Part shown: positions 34,367 through 44,624 of the stretch, piece after piece
Numbering within the stretch: the stretch's first letter is position 1
Layout: the number at the start of each line of letters is the position of its first letter
Assembly: GCF_947179515.1 (NCBI RefSeq)
Contig: NC_067495.1
Coordinates: 25,586,924 to 25,650,923 of the forward strand
Length of the DNA stretch: 64,000 bases
Direction of reading: 5' to 3'
Origin: Apodemus sylvaticus
Taxonomy: Eukaryota; Chordata; Mammalia; Rodentia; Muridae
Position numbers and translations under genes: made by a program
Notes under the pieces: model-generated
Told to the model about the DNA's origin: nothing
The model's database searches: none
What the model saw: only the letters and a program-made list of their open reading frames with translations

Positions 34367-34444
34367 AAGTAAATAAGGGCAAGTAAAGGCTCTCAAATAC
34401 AAACAGAAGTGTACCATGAAGCTATTTTGGCTGCTTCTGTTTGG

Positions 34445-34660
34445 GTTGTCAATAAGAATGATAACTATAATTAATGGAGTGCCTCAGTGCACTAGCCTTA
34501 GTGTTATGCACATGATGCCTGCTGTTTCTCTAGCTATAATCCCCTTAGGAAATTAACATTCAGTCTTGACTACAGAAGAATAGATTCAAGAAGAGACCTT
34601 TCACTTGCCCAGCCTAGAGGTGGAGTCTGCATATGAAGCTGGGAAATCAGCCTCCAGAGG
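34445..34660 (-). repeat. MIR fragment
   Basis: ATAATCCCCTTAGGAAATTAAC, ACTTGCCCAGCCTAGAGGTGG and AAGCTGGGAA follow antisense MIR order. Confidence 0.5.
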
Positions 34661-34962
34661 GCACACTTTCAAAAGCCTAGCACCATCCTCACTGTGGCCT
34701 TGAGAACTATCACTTTTTCCCTTTTTCTCAAGTTGTTAAGGCCAGTGAGAGCTGTTACCAGGTTCCCGTGGAAGTGAGCAGTATTTCCAAGGTTCCTAAA
34801 GAAATGGTCCTGGTTCTCTGTTAATTCCGGGTTCATAAATGTAACTCTACCTCCCTTGGAATGAGATGTTTGCCTCCTGGTTTTTGGGCAAAGGTTATAT
34901 ATAGCTCAAAATACAGTACTTGCCAATCATGTGTGGAGTCCTAGATTTGGTCTGTGGTACCA

Positions 34963-35004
34963 CCCAAACCAAACCAAACCAAACCAAACCAAACCAAACC
35001 AAAC
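34963..35004 (+). repeat. (AAACC)n pentanucleotide tract
   Basis: About eight tandem AAACC units. Confidence 0.93.
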
Positions 35005-35026
35005 AAGCAAAAAATTCATTATATTA

Positions 35027-35055
35027 AAAACAAAACAAAACAAAACAAAACAACC
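35027..35055 (+). repeat. (AAAAC)n pentanucleotide tract
   Basis: About five to six AAAAC units, 25 bp from the AAACC tract. Confidence 0.9.
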
Positions 35056-35349
35056 CACATTCTCTTAGGCAAAGGTTATGCTACATTTTCTGACAGAAAG
35101 TAACCCAGGCAGACTGGTGCAAAGAACCAAACGGCCAAGTCACCTCATAGTATACACTGTGAGTCCTTCATATTCACCTCTCAAGTAAAAAGATTTTAAG
35201 CAGTTCAATATCTTCTGGTATGAGTTTTTCCTTTCCTTTCCTTTCTGTGAGTATAGGGAGCATGTTAGAGATGGCACCTCATGCATACTAGGCACGTACT
35301 ATATAATTGATGTACCTCCACAACCATTATCTTGTTCTAATAAGTTTAT

Positions 35350-35396
35350 TGCTACATGTACAGCACATAATAGGTGCTCAATAAATTGCCATATCG
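35350..35396 (+). repeat. MIR 3' end fragment
   Basis: CAGCACATAATAGGTGCTC followed by AATAAAT is the typical sense MIR terminus. Confidence 0.6.
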
Positions 35397-35694
35397 AGTA
35401 TTTTCTTGAAAGCAAAGGACTACCCTAGGGCCCAATGGACACCCCAGCATAGTGCTTTTCCTTTTAGTAAAGTCTGACTGGTACTCTGTCACTTCCACAC
35501 ATAATACACTTGTGTATATAATATCTATGGTTGCAGTTCAGAAGGCTGATTTATGCCCTGTCCTCATCTCCTCACATGGATGCCAATGCCTGCAGATATC
35601 TGGGCTCAGGCTGAGGCCACTGATTAAAGACAATGGAAATGAGGATTATCCAAATGTGATTTTTTTTAAAAAAATTATTCCCCCCTTCCTCTGT

Positions 35695-35868
35695 GTATGT
35701 ATGCATGTGTGTGTGTGCGTGTGCACCAGAGTGTATGTTTGTGCACCACATGCAAGTTAGAGCTCATAGATATTGGAAGAGGCTACCATGTGGGCACTGG
35801 GAACCAAACCCTGGTCTTCTGCAAGAGCAGCAAGTGCTCATAAGCACTGTGCCATCTCTCTGGACCTC
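35695..35868 (-). repeat. B3-type SINE
   Basis: (TG)-rich tail, CACTGGGAACCAAACCCTGG, GTGCCATCTCTCTGGACC. Confidence 0.8.
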
Positions 35869-35869
35869 C

Positions 35870-38800
35870 AACTGTGACAGTTTCTCAGAGTAAAATACTG
35901 CAGCTTTGCTTCCCAGAATGTGAGAATACGATGAGAGCAGCAGATCTGGAGATGAGATCAGACAGCTACACAGCCGTTCCCCAATCTTTCGGGGTAATAC
36001 TGGAGAGGCCTTTCTCCAACAGTAAATCTTTAGGTATGAGAAAGAGAGAGAAAGAGAATCACTTCTGTGCTATAATTTTGAGCCAAACTTAAATAGAGAT
36101 ATTAAACATAGAGTTATCTACAGTGTCTATGACATCAGGCTACACACTGTAATTCTGAGGACAGGATCCAGACAACTAAAAGGAGTTAAGCACCTTGATG
36201 ATTCTAGGCATGGACAAGAATGAGGAAATGGTCTAGTCCCTACACAAGGAGATGACAACATGCTCTTCCTCTGAGATGACAGAAGCAAAGTAGCTGGGAT
36301 GGCTCATGGAGACACATATAGCAGTGAGGGGCCATCACTGAAAAGGGGCATGACCTAAATCATAAGAAATTGGGAGGAAAAAAGAAAACTCGCCTTGGCC
36401 TCCTTCCACATCCCCCATTTCCTTTGATAATATGATGTGGGGGACAAGTGACTTCTAGGTTGGAATGTTCTTCAGCATTTTATATCACTCGGAACAACCA
36501 AGTAATAACTATGGCTGGCATGGAAAAAAAAAAGACCACATTCACTGAACAAGGTCTTTCAAAGCTGTATCTGTCATAGTCTGTTTGTACCCATTAGCTG
36601 AAATGTGAAGGGAAAGACTTAAGGTTCCAACAGAGTACAGGACAGGCCTGCAGACCTTCTAGTTTGGTAAATAAAATCAGACTGGAACATTGTCACATGC
36701 CCTTGTACGCATACATCTGTGGCTGTTGCTTCATGCTTCATGATGGTAGATGTGCACAGCAGAGATCAGTGGCCCGGAAGAGTAAAATATGTGCCACCTG
36801 GCCATTTACAGGAAAAGTGCACTGTGCCCTGGTATCAAGTGGTAGGTAGGGCTTGGTATACAAAGTGGTTAATGGAATTAATAAAATCAGCCTGTAAAAC
36901 AAGGCATGCTTTTGTTTTTTTTTTTTTCTCATTCACTCTCTGAAGAAAAGTATTATAGAGCTGGCTGAGGATCAAGTCTCTGTTCCTGCTATTGGTTATT
37001 TGCCACCAACCAGCACAATATGGCTAAAACCCCTATGATTCTACTTCTAATGATGTCTGAATAGCATCCCTCCTTCAACGGGCGGGAGGAGGAAGGATGA
37101 CATTTCAAAGGAGCATATTGTTAAATGAAGAAATGACTGACAAATGGCGAGTAACAAAGCACACTTGTAAAACTAGGAGTGGAGCCTCCCTGTCTCAAAA
37201 GCCAGTGTGTGTCCCATTCTTCCGCCATCCTGTGGACACCCCTTTCTCCTAGCCAGTTAGCTCATGTGTCTGTGTATTTGGTCTAAAGGAGGTAAAAAAG
37301 CAAAGGGTGTCTTTGGAATAATCCAACTCATCAGCAGTCCCAGTGAAAGGGAATGGACATCATGTAGACACTGGATGTTTTGCATGTTCATGGATGCAGG
37401 AGGACTAAGAAATGGTGTCACTAAGTAAGATCTCTCACCCTCAAACTAACCTGTATTTCCAAGTACCGTAAAAACACAAGCTTGCAATTTTCTGCCACAA
37501 TGGAGGTTTATGCTCAGTTTCAAGGAAGACAAAACTGATTTTTCAGAAAAGGGTTCCCCCCCCTTTTTTTTCTAATGAAATAACATGGCCAGGTTGTAAA
37601 AATTGTGCTCATGGAACTGATAACAGAAATGGAACAGCTAGACCAGCATGCTCAGATCGTTCTCCGATCTTTAAATTTTCTTAAAAAAAAAAAAAAAACA
37701 AACCAAAAACCAACAACCCCCTTTCCCCCAAACCATCACAGGATGCCATGTTGTACCTACCACATGTGTCCCCTGCCATCTGGCCAGCCACTTTTTGCTA
37801 CAGCCTATTCCCCAGGCACTGTTACTTCAGATGCTCACCTTGGCAAACTCTTACATAGAAGAACTGCATTTAAAACTTTCCCTGAACCACCTTCATAGAA
37901 ACAAGTTAGTAAATGTCAGGAAGAATGCACGGATCCTTCAGAATAAGGTAACGTGTTAAATGCTACAGAGAAGTGCTTTTTTTTCCCCTCCTAAACAAGC
38001 ACTGATTCAAATTCATCTCGCATTCCGACTCTCTCCTCCAATTTATTTTCAGTCAACATTATTTCTAATTTACCACATTTCTCTCTTCTAACGTGGATAG
38101 AAACTTAATTTGATACTTGGAGTCTGGAATTGGTTTCAGCAATGATTTACAGGAACAGAACTAGCCTGCTTATGATTATTCTAGTAGATTCCAATTTCCT
38201 ACACGTAATGAAAATAATTTTCATCACAGATTCTGTTGCTCCCCCCAGAAGAGAGCTTTAGAGTTATTCAGGGTTCAATTGTCATCTAACCCTCGATGAT
38301 ATGCTGCCAGCAATTCCAGACGCATCTGTTTTCCCAAATGACACTAAGTGACACTCCACAGAAACAAATGGAAGCCCAGCTCTCCATCTTTTCATTAGCA
38401 GAGCCATCATCCACCTCCTTTAATTGCCTTATTCATTTTCTCTGCTCATTCCGTCTTCGCTGAATCTGTTTACTCAGTTCTGCCACTTTAATTCTACGCT
38501 CCCATTTGAAAAAGTGTCACTTGTAATAATTTTGCATTTGCTACATTCATCTGAGAAAACTGGCTATCCAAAAAAAAAAAAACCCAAAAAACAAAACCAA
38601 AACCAAAACAAACAAACAAAAAACAAAAAACCGCCACCACTGCCAACAACAAAACACTCAAACCCTGTGTATCCCTGAATACTTGGTGTGCATTTTGGTT
38701 GCTCAGCGGCATGCTGGGATAATGCTATGAGAACACTGCAAAGCCACAAACCCTTTCCCCTTTGTTAAGATTTGGATTATTTTTGTCTGAAATAAGAACA

Positions 38801-39160
38801 AAGCTATTCTGATTGAGTTTCTAAAGAAACAGACCTCTTGGTGGCAGTTAGTGAATTGCAATAGCTCACTTGTGTCGCCCTATGTAAACTCCCTCTGGGA
38901 ACGGACACTAACCAGAAAAGCTGGGGTCAATTTATAAATCTGAGTTTAATTTACATTCTTCATAGACACCGTAATAACTATCCAAAGCGATTCATTCGTA
39001 AGCTGGTTGGGTGCTAGCTACTGAGCATCAATACCCCCAATTAACAGACAGGCAGTGCCTCTGCCATCAGCAACTTAAAACCAGTGGCAATATATGCATA
39101 CAAACCTCTGCGAAGTACCAAAAATGTAGAAGATTACATTTAGGAACTAAGAAGTCTTGA
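35870..39160. other. Repeat-poor intronic tract, regulatory candidate
   Basis: Apart from homopolymer A runs (37682-37698, 38571-38582) and an A/C-rich patch at 38583-38632, I recognise no mobile element across more than 3 kb. In this SINE-dense window that is unusual and suggests conserved noncoding sequence (inference). Confidence 0.45.
38208..38224. repeat. Perfect 17-bp palindrome with TAAT cores
   Basis: ATGAAAAT-A-ATTTTCAT has 8-bp arms around one central base, inside the repeat-poor tract. Confidence 0.9.
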
Positions 39161-39162
39161 AA

Positions 39163-39280
39163 GAAAAGGGAAAAGAGGAAGAAAAGGAAAAGGAGGGGGA
39201 GGAGGAGGAAGAGGAGGAAGAAAAGGAAGAGGAGGAGGAGACAGAGGAGGATGAAGGAAAGGAAGAGGAGGAGGAGATTC
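39163..39280 (+). repeat. Polypurine (GGA/GAA)n tract
   Basis: About 118 bases of almost pure purine, built from GGA, GAA and AAGG units with two pyrimidine breaks. Confidence 0.95.
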
Positions 39281-39289
39281 TCTAAGTTC

Positions 39290-41313
39290 CCAAATCACAC
39301 GATTCATTTTATAAAAAATAATGTTAAATTTGTAAATGTTAATGTCAGTGAACTAAGCATAGGTTTTTATACACTTATCATTACATCTGAAGAAATACAG
39401 AAGTAATGGGTGTACAGGACCATTCATGGTTACTGTTTTAGGGCAATGGGCCAGTGAACTAGGGAATAGTTCACTGACAAAGATATGTGTGGGAGTTTGG
39501 ACTTTGTGCAGCAAGAATATGAACTTGGTCATCCAAATTAAGATGCGTATGGAAGTCACCTTCCAGAACGCTTTGGGTGGGTAGGTGGGGTTTCTATAAT
39601 CACAATCCTTGCTGCAAATTGAGAATAAATTTTCTGGCCCAGATTCTTATCAAAACATTCATCATACATGTGACCTTAGCTTAGTGGCTTGTCTTTTTTT
39701 TTTTTTTAAATTACTTAACAACTAGTGTTTACGAATCCTGGTCATCTTCAAAGTTCCTCTAAAAATTGTATTTGCTTCTAATTTTAAGTGCCTCTAAAAT
39801 AATAGCTAACTATTTTTCATATACTGGAGATGTAGAGGCAACCTGTAGACCTTGCATTAAATGTGTAAATAATGCAAAATAACAGAAGTCTATGAGACTA
39901 AATGGGAATAAGATACACAGTTGTGTAGTTACAAAATGTATGCCTTTTGTTTTTGAGAGAAAAACCCAAAGGTACATTTCTGCAGACCTAGATGGCCTTG
40001 CAGAAGTCACAGTGGTTTTATCTGCCACAGGCAAACATGAAATTATTAAAAATCATGTATAAAGCAAAAAAATAAATCACCCATTTTAGGAGAGAAATGC
40101 TATAAACTGTGGTAAATTTCTTCCAGGATACTAATATATTATCAGACATGCAATTGTCTTAGTACTAATTGTGACGGAAATGAAACTTGATAAATATTCC
40201 CAAGAGTTTCTCTTATTGCTGTTTGACCATTCACATAGATTAGAAAAAAAAAAGATGTGAGAAAAAAAATCACATGCAAGAAAAGACAGAGTGTCTTTTG
40301 TTAGGAGAGAGGTAGACTTTGTATCAGGATTGAACTAAAGTACTGACTTTCAAATTAAATTGCTATGTACTTGTTGCCTCTGAATTATACATTTCAAAGA
40401 AGTTAAATGGCAAATCTGTGGACTGTATCATGCTCCTAACAGAACAAATTTTAAAAATGAAATTGGTCTGTTTCAGATGGATTTTTAATATAGGCAGAAA
40501 AAATTCTATAGGAAAATAAGCAGCCTTTACCCAAATATGCTGTGAAGTTGAACTACATACAGATGTGTTTTTCATATTTAAAATGTTTGACGGCATCAAT
40601 TTCATGTCTCAATCCATTTATTCACAAGAAGACATGTCTGAAGAATTACTATTATTTAGTATCTGCCATTGTGTGTAAAAGTCATGAGAAAGAGCTGTAT
40701 CATGATGGTTTTTTTTTTTAAACTGAGCCAGTGCAGTTATAAAACATGTTGGTGCATTTTATGATGGTTTCTATCTTGGAGTGAAGAGATCAATTACAGT
40801 GCAGCTAGACACGGTTAACCGAACACTGGCTGAGCTGTTTCTATGGGGCATCAAACTTGACCTTAGAGGCATAGTGTCTCTTTCCTGCCATTTTCTTGGT
40901 GCAATAACAATTTCTCCAAAATCTAAATATCAAAATTGTGACATGGTCTGAGACTTCCTTTAAGGATGGAGCCCCTGGACAGTTCTTCCTTCCCCAAATC
41001 ATTTAAGTCTTAATTAGCAAAAGATCTCTTCCCTTCTATCAGTGTTGGCTGGCGGACAAAGCTGATGTCCTCTTTTCAAGCTCCCATTACAAATGATTAT
41101 TACGTGTCATAGTCTGATACATGGAAAGAACAATCATGTTAGAATAAAAAAATTAGAGCACGTCTAAATCACTCCAGTATCATTGAAATCAAAACATATT
41201 TAGCATGCATGTCCCTCTAGTTTTTCTTTAGCATTAGTACAGAATAACGCATCCCCTAATCCCTGAACATAGCATGCAGAGCACAGGACTTAGGTTATGA
41301 TTAATTATTTTAG

Positions 41314-41315
<2 letters not shown>
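39290..41315. other. Repeat-poor intronic sequence next to exon 1
   Basis: Only T/A homopolymer runs (39694-39708, 40709-40720) are seen. No SINE or LINE is recognised. It is AT-rich. Confidence 0.45.

Positions 41316-41316
<1 letters not shown>

Positions 41317-41383
<67 letters not shown>
41317..41383 (+). repeat. (AG)n microsatellite in intron 1
   Basis: About 33 uninterrupted AG units. On the gene strand this is (CT)n beginning about 275 bp after the exon 1 donor. Confidence 0.97.
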
Positions 41384-41387
<4 letters not shown>

Positions 41388-41657
41388 CCCCATCCAGAAG
41401 CCCAAGGTGACAAACTGCAAACATCTTTCTACGAAATACCATGTTACATAGAAATACTTTCAACGGAAATAGAAGAGAGGTTACACTATTAAATTAATAT
41501 TAGCCCCCGGGATTAAGAAAAAACCCACCCAAAACAAGACCATACCACCGGGGATTGTTTTAGATCCGTTTTCACAACAGACAAAAACCTGGCTAACCCC
41601 TTTCAAGAACCTTCGGTCAAAAGCTTTAAAGCAGGCTATTGTCAGAGCGCTTGGTAC

Positions 41658-41718
41658 CTTTTCTCTCTTGGCTTTGTTCAGTATTTTCCTCGGCTGCAGT
41701 TTCCATGGCTGGCTTCAT
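41658..41718 (-). CDS. Gpm6b: Gpm6b coding exon 1 (cytoplasmic N-terminus)
   Basis: This encodes residues 1-20 (starting MKPAMETAAEE and ending QERK) plus the first base of codon 21. The donor is AAAAG|GTACCA. The segment is hydrophilic and acidic and is expected in the cytosol ahead of TM1. It can join either the cassette exon (codon 21 = Val) or the TM1 exon (codon 21 = Gly), since both accept phase 1. The annotated start is the first ATG in this frame. A second in-frame ATG at codon 5 sits in a better Kozak context (GCCATGG). A two-codon uORF ends on the first ATG. The match to known M6B N-termini is from memory. Confidence 0.95.
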
Positions 41719-41723
41719 ACCAT
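41715..41723 (-). promoter_or_regulatory. Two-codon uORF (Met-Val-stop) overlapping the main ATG
   Basis: On the gene strand the bases read ATGGTATGA. The uORF stop TGA shares its first two bases with the main start ATG. The uATG has T at -3 and G at +4, so it is a weak-to-moderate start. Such an arrangement could permit leaky scanning or restart at codon 1 or codon 5. Confidence 0.8.
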
Positions 41724-41945
41724 CCACCAAAAATGCTTTTCCCTGCTTCCCCACAACACACACTTTCCCCCTCCTCTTTCTTTTCTTTTGGACTCCCCTC
41801 TGTCTCTCTTATTTACACCCGCCTGATTGAGAGGCTCTGTTCTTCACTACAGTAGATTACAGTGCCTTCTAAGATGCAAAAGTCTTGTCAGCGTCAATTT
41901 CGCTCTGCCTACTGGTCCATAAAGACAGCTGCCAAGGAGCAGGCG
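41719..41945 (-). other. Gpm6b: Gpm6b 5' UTR (right border estimated)
   Basis: This is leader sequence upstream of the start codon, purine-rich on the gene strand near the ATG. It contains two very short uORFs (41909-41920 and 41715-41723). The transcription start is not determinable from sequence. 41945 is a guess placed about 30 bp downstream of the TATA-like motif. Confidence 0.6.
41909..41920 (-). promoter_or_regulatory. Three-codon uORF in the distal 5' UTR
   Basis: The gene strand reads ATG GAC CAG TAG. It counts only if transcription starts upstream of 41920. It is the only other uATG between here and the main start. Confidence 0.45.
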
Positions 41946-41948
41946 ACC

Positions 41949-41956
41949 ATACGTCA
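41949..41956 (-). promoter_or_regulatory. CRE-like site TGACGTAT
   Basis: The octamer has an intact TGACG half and one mismatch to the palindromic CRE (TGACGTCA). It lies near the expected transcription start. Confidence 0.45.
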
Positions 41957-41970
41957 CCGAGGATCCCAGT

Positions 41971-41977
41971 TATAAAA
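41971..41977 (+). promoter_or_regulatory. TATAAAA motif, reversed relative to Gpm6b
   Basis: TATAAAA reads on the plus strand, so it faces away from the gene. On the gene strand it reads TTTTATA. It could be used in reverse, support divergent transcription, or be fortuitous. Confidence 0.35.
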
Positions 41978-42044
41978 CAGCCACTCAGTGCCCCCACTCC
42001 CAGAGCACCCCGGAGGCTCCTGCTCCCCCACCAAGCTCTTCCTC

Positions 42045-42058
42045 CTCTCTCTCTCTCC

Positions 42059-42099
<41 letters not shown>

Positions 42100-42112
42100 T
42101 CTCCTCCCTTTT
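42045..42112 (+). repeat. (CT)n promoter-proximal tract
   Basis: CT units with CCCT interruptions. On the gene strand this is a GAGA tract about 330 bp upstream of the ATG. Confidence 0.95.
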
Positions 42113-42132
42113 TTCTTCTTGCCAACTGCAAC

Positions 42133-42137
42133 CCAAT
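42133..42137 (+). promoter_or_regulatory. CCAAT motif
   Basis: CCAAT on the plus strand (ATTGG on the gene strand) lies about 190 bp upstream of the presumed start, within the usual range for NF-Y boxes. Confidence 0.4.
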
Positions 42138-42224
42138 GAATACTAATTAATTCTCCCAGGAAATAATAGACTTGTGACATCAGAGGAAGGGATGTGGAGG
42201 AGAAAGAAAAGAGCCCCCTCCCAC

Positions 42225-42232
42225 CACGTGAC
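42225..42232 (-). promoter_or_regulatory. E-box / CLEAR-like GTCACGTG
   Basis: CACGTGAC on plus equals GTCACGTG on the gene strand, the core recognised by USF and MiT/TFE (CLEAR) factors. The call is from motif only. Confidence 0.45.
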
Positions 42233-42260
42233 TTGGCCAGACCACACTATATGTTAGCTC

Positions 42261-43100
42261 ACAGGAGAATGCCTGTTTTTCTATGCTTCCCCTTTCTGGG
42301 GCATCGGTTTTGTTTATTCTATTTATCCCTAAGCCCTAGAAAAGTATCTTCAAAAGATGTACCCTTGCTCTATTAAAAAAACAAAAAACAAAAAACCCCA
42401 AATCCAAAAAACTTGTTTCACGAATCTCTAGACAAGCTGACTTAAAAAAATACTAACGACAAAAGAAAAAGATATTCAAGAGGGAAGAAATTTCAAATAG
42501 ATTTAACAATGGTGACAGCAATTCAGCATTAGATTTTACTTCTTTGAATTAATATATGAGAATTTTTAGCTCAAACACAATTTCTAAAAGGGGCCCATAG
42601 TTATTTAACAATCAGTACATTGAAAGTATATCTATTTGATATTTTGGTGGTTTCTAATATGAAAATCAGGTTTTTTGATAGGATATGATTACATCTGTAT
42701 AGAGTATTATTCATTAGAAGTCCTCAGTCAAAATCTCAAGTGGGTACTTTTTAATAGCACTCTAAACATCTGGCTTCAAGGCTATTGTGCCAACAGGGAT
42801 TCCAATGATTCTGACAGTTGTTTTCACAAGCTCCTTTGCACAATTGAGACCAATGTTCTTAACTCACATTAAGCATTTAAATCGTTACTTTGATAATGAA
42901 CGTTAGTTTTCAAGCATCACCAGTTTCATAGGCGTTTAATAATTGCATTTAGCTCACTCATCTTCATTGTCCTTATTGAAAAAATTCTATAAACTGAAGT
43001 CACATACAAAGATAACTATCAATAACCACAGGATAAAAGATTCCTGGATCTGCCATCGTCTACTTGACACCCATGTTGGGAGTAAACATTAAAGACATGT
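42261..43100. other. Upstream region, repeat-free
   Basis: An A/C-rich patch lies at 42374-42418. Nothing else is recognised. Confidence 0.45.
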
Positions 43101-43103
43101 TAG

Positions 43104-43255
43104 GGGGCCAGTGAAATGGTTCAACAGGTAAAATTGTCTGCTACCAAGTCTAACCACTAGAGCACCATTCCTGGGATCCACACAGTAGGAGACAATAAAT
43201 TGCTGCAAGCTGTCCTCTGACCACACACACACACACACACTTTTTAAAAGACAAG
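43104..43255 (+). repeat. B3-type SINE with (CA)n tail
   Basis: GGGGGCCAGTGAAATGG head, CCTGGGATCCACACAG, CTGTCCTCTGACC, then about 10 CA units. Confidence 0.82.
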
Positions 43256-43627
43256 TTGAAAACCACCTCTCCTAAAAACATTCTCTAAAGTTTTATGGGG
43301 TTTTTACACAATACCTCAAAACAATGTGGGAAGATCCCAAATCAAAATCCTTTACCAGTCTGATCTTTTAATGCTCTGGTTTTAGATAATCTCTCACGCC
43401 TACTTATATTCAACATTTCTGCTGTGTTAAACAAGAAAAGACCCCGAGAACCTGTTTGGTCTGCCTCAACAATTTCTTTTAATTTTCCATCTCACTTTCC
43501 ACTTTACCCATTGTCCCTGAAGACCACGCCCACAGCCAGCTTTCCCCTGAAATAAGGCTTCAGCCTATTTTATTGTCTCTTGGTGAAGGGATTGAGAAGG
43601 CACCACCTAAAATTTCAGCCTCTGGAA

Positions 43628-43664
43628 AAAAGTGTGTGTGTATGTGTGTGTGAGTGTGAGTATG
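43628..43664 (+). repeat. (TG)n microsatellite, imperfect
   Basis: TG/TATG/GAGTG units over about 36 bp. Confidence 0.85.
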
Positions 43665-43777
43665 ATAACTATCTCCATGGGAAAACTTACAGTGTGCCTT
43701 AATTGGACAACGTTTTAAAAGCTGTGTCAGAACAGCATAGGTCCACTCAGACACAAAAGTATAAAATTTTACTGTGC

Positions 43778-43884
43778 ATGGGTGAGACGGCTCTTGCTGT
43801 CAAGTGTGATCTGAGCTTCATCCTCAGGACTTCCATGAGAGTAGAGTACCAACTTCCACAACTATTCTCTGACCTTTATACATA
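43778..43884 (+). repeat. B2/B3-like SINE
   Basis: CATGGGTGAGACGGCTC, GAGCTTCATCCTCAGGAC, TTCTCTGACCTTTATAC tail. Confidence 0.65.
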
Positions 43885-43911
43885 TATACATTATTTTAAA
43901 AATAATGTATA
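43885..43911. repeat. 27-bp palindrome
   Basis: Arms TATACATTATTTT and AAAATAATGTATA are perfectly complementary around a single A. Confidence 0.93.
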
Positions 43912-44524
43912 CATGTATATATTATTTCACAGACAGTGAAGTAAATGAATATAATTTAAAAATTTAAAAGTATAATTGTGATTAACTACGCTAGTGGGTT
44001 TTTTATAAAGTGTCTAACAAAATCATTTCATTCTAGAAATATCAGAGGAGCCTAATTTCATTGGCTCTCTTATTAGAAAAATTAGTTTATTTACATAAGA
44101 GACAGGGTCTGGCTGTGGTGAGGTCCTCACCACTGAACCTAGTTAGGAACATTATTTTAATACTAATACAATGAAAGGCAAAATATGAAATGCATTCTAA
44201 ATTTCCTTAAACAGATGTTGTCTATAATATAGTGATAAATCAAAGCAACTGGACAGAATGTTCTTTTAGTTTTACTCAGAAAACCTACAGGTAAATGAGC
44301 AATTCATTATTTTTAACATTATTCATAGCTAAGACCATGATTTATGATACCACTTCTGGAAATTACCATTGTATCAGTTCATAAGCAGTTTCAAAATCTC
44401 ACACATGTTTATGAGCAACCCATATGATTCAGAAAGAATAGAAAGAAGCAATAGAGAACCTGTCAAGAAGAAAAACAAAACATATGTTTAAAATACTTTC
44501 GAGGTATGCATTCATAGTTTTGCC

Positions 44525-44528
<4 letters not shown>

Positions 44529-44574
<46 letters not shown>
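44529..44574 (+). repeat. (TA)n microsatellite
   Basis: About 23 TA units. A second run of eight to nine units lies at 44608-44623. Confidence 0.96.
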
Positions 44575-44577
<3 letters not shown>

Positions 44578-44624
44578 CAGGAAAAGAAATAGCTCCCTGA
44601 GCTGACAATATATATATATATATT

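Larger units (their letters stand above)
1..41945 (-). other. Gpm6b: Gpm6b gene (M6B), seen from probable 5' end to part of the 3' UTR
   Basis: This is the only gene I can support. Its seven constitutive coding exons plus one cassette exon lie on the minus strand with AG/GT borders and compatible phases. Coding lengths are 61, (120), 187, 157, 172, 74, 66 and 81 nt, giving 265 residues without and 305 with the cassette. Introns, 5' to 3', are about 8740, 18743, 2443, 5409, 2377, 1403 and 1390 bp. M6B is a four-pass membrane glycoprotein of neurons and oligodendrocytes (family knowledge), related to PLP1/DM20 and M6A. The right border is estimated from a reversed TATA-like motif. The left border lies outside the window. 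Confidence 0.95.
41946..42260 (-). promoter_or_regulatory. Gpm6b: Probable Gpm6b proximal promoter
   Basis: This stretch sits directly upstream of the coding exon and is free of SINEs. It contains, moving away from the gene, a CRE-like site, a reversed TATA-like motif, a CT/GA tract, a CCAAT motif, TAATTA-type homeodomain sites, a CRE/AP-1-like TGACATCA (42175-42182) and a CACGTG E-box. Promoter activity is inferred from position and motif clustering. Confidence 0.6.
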
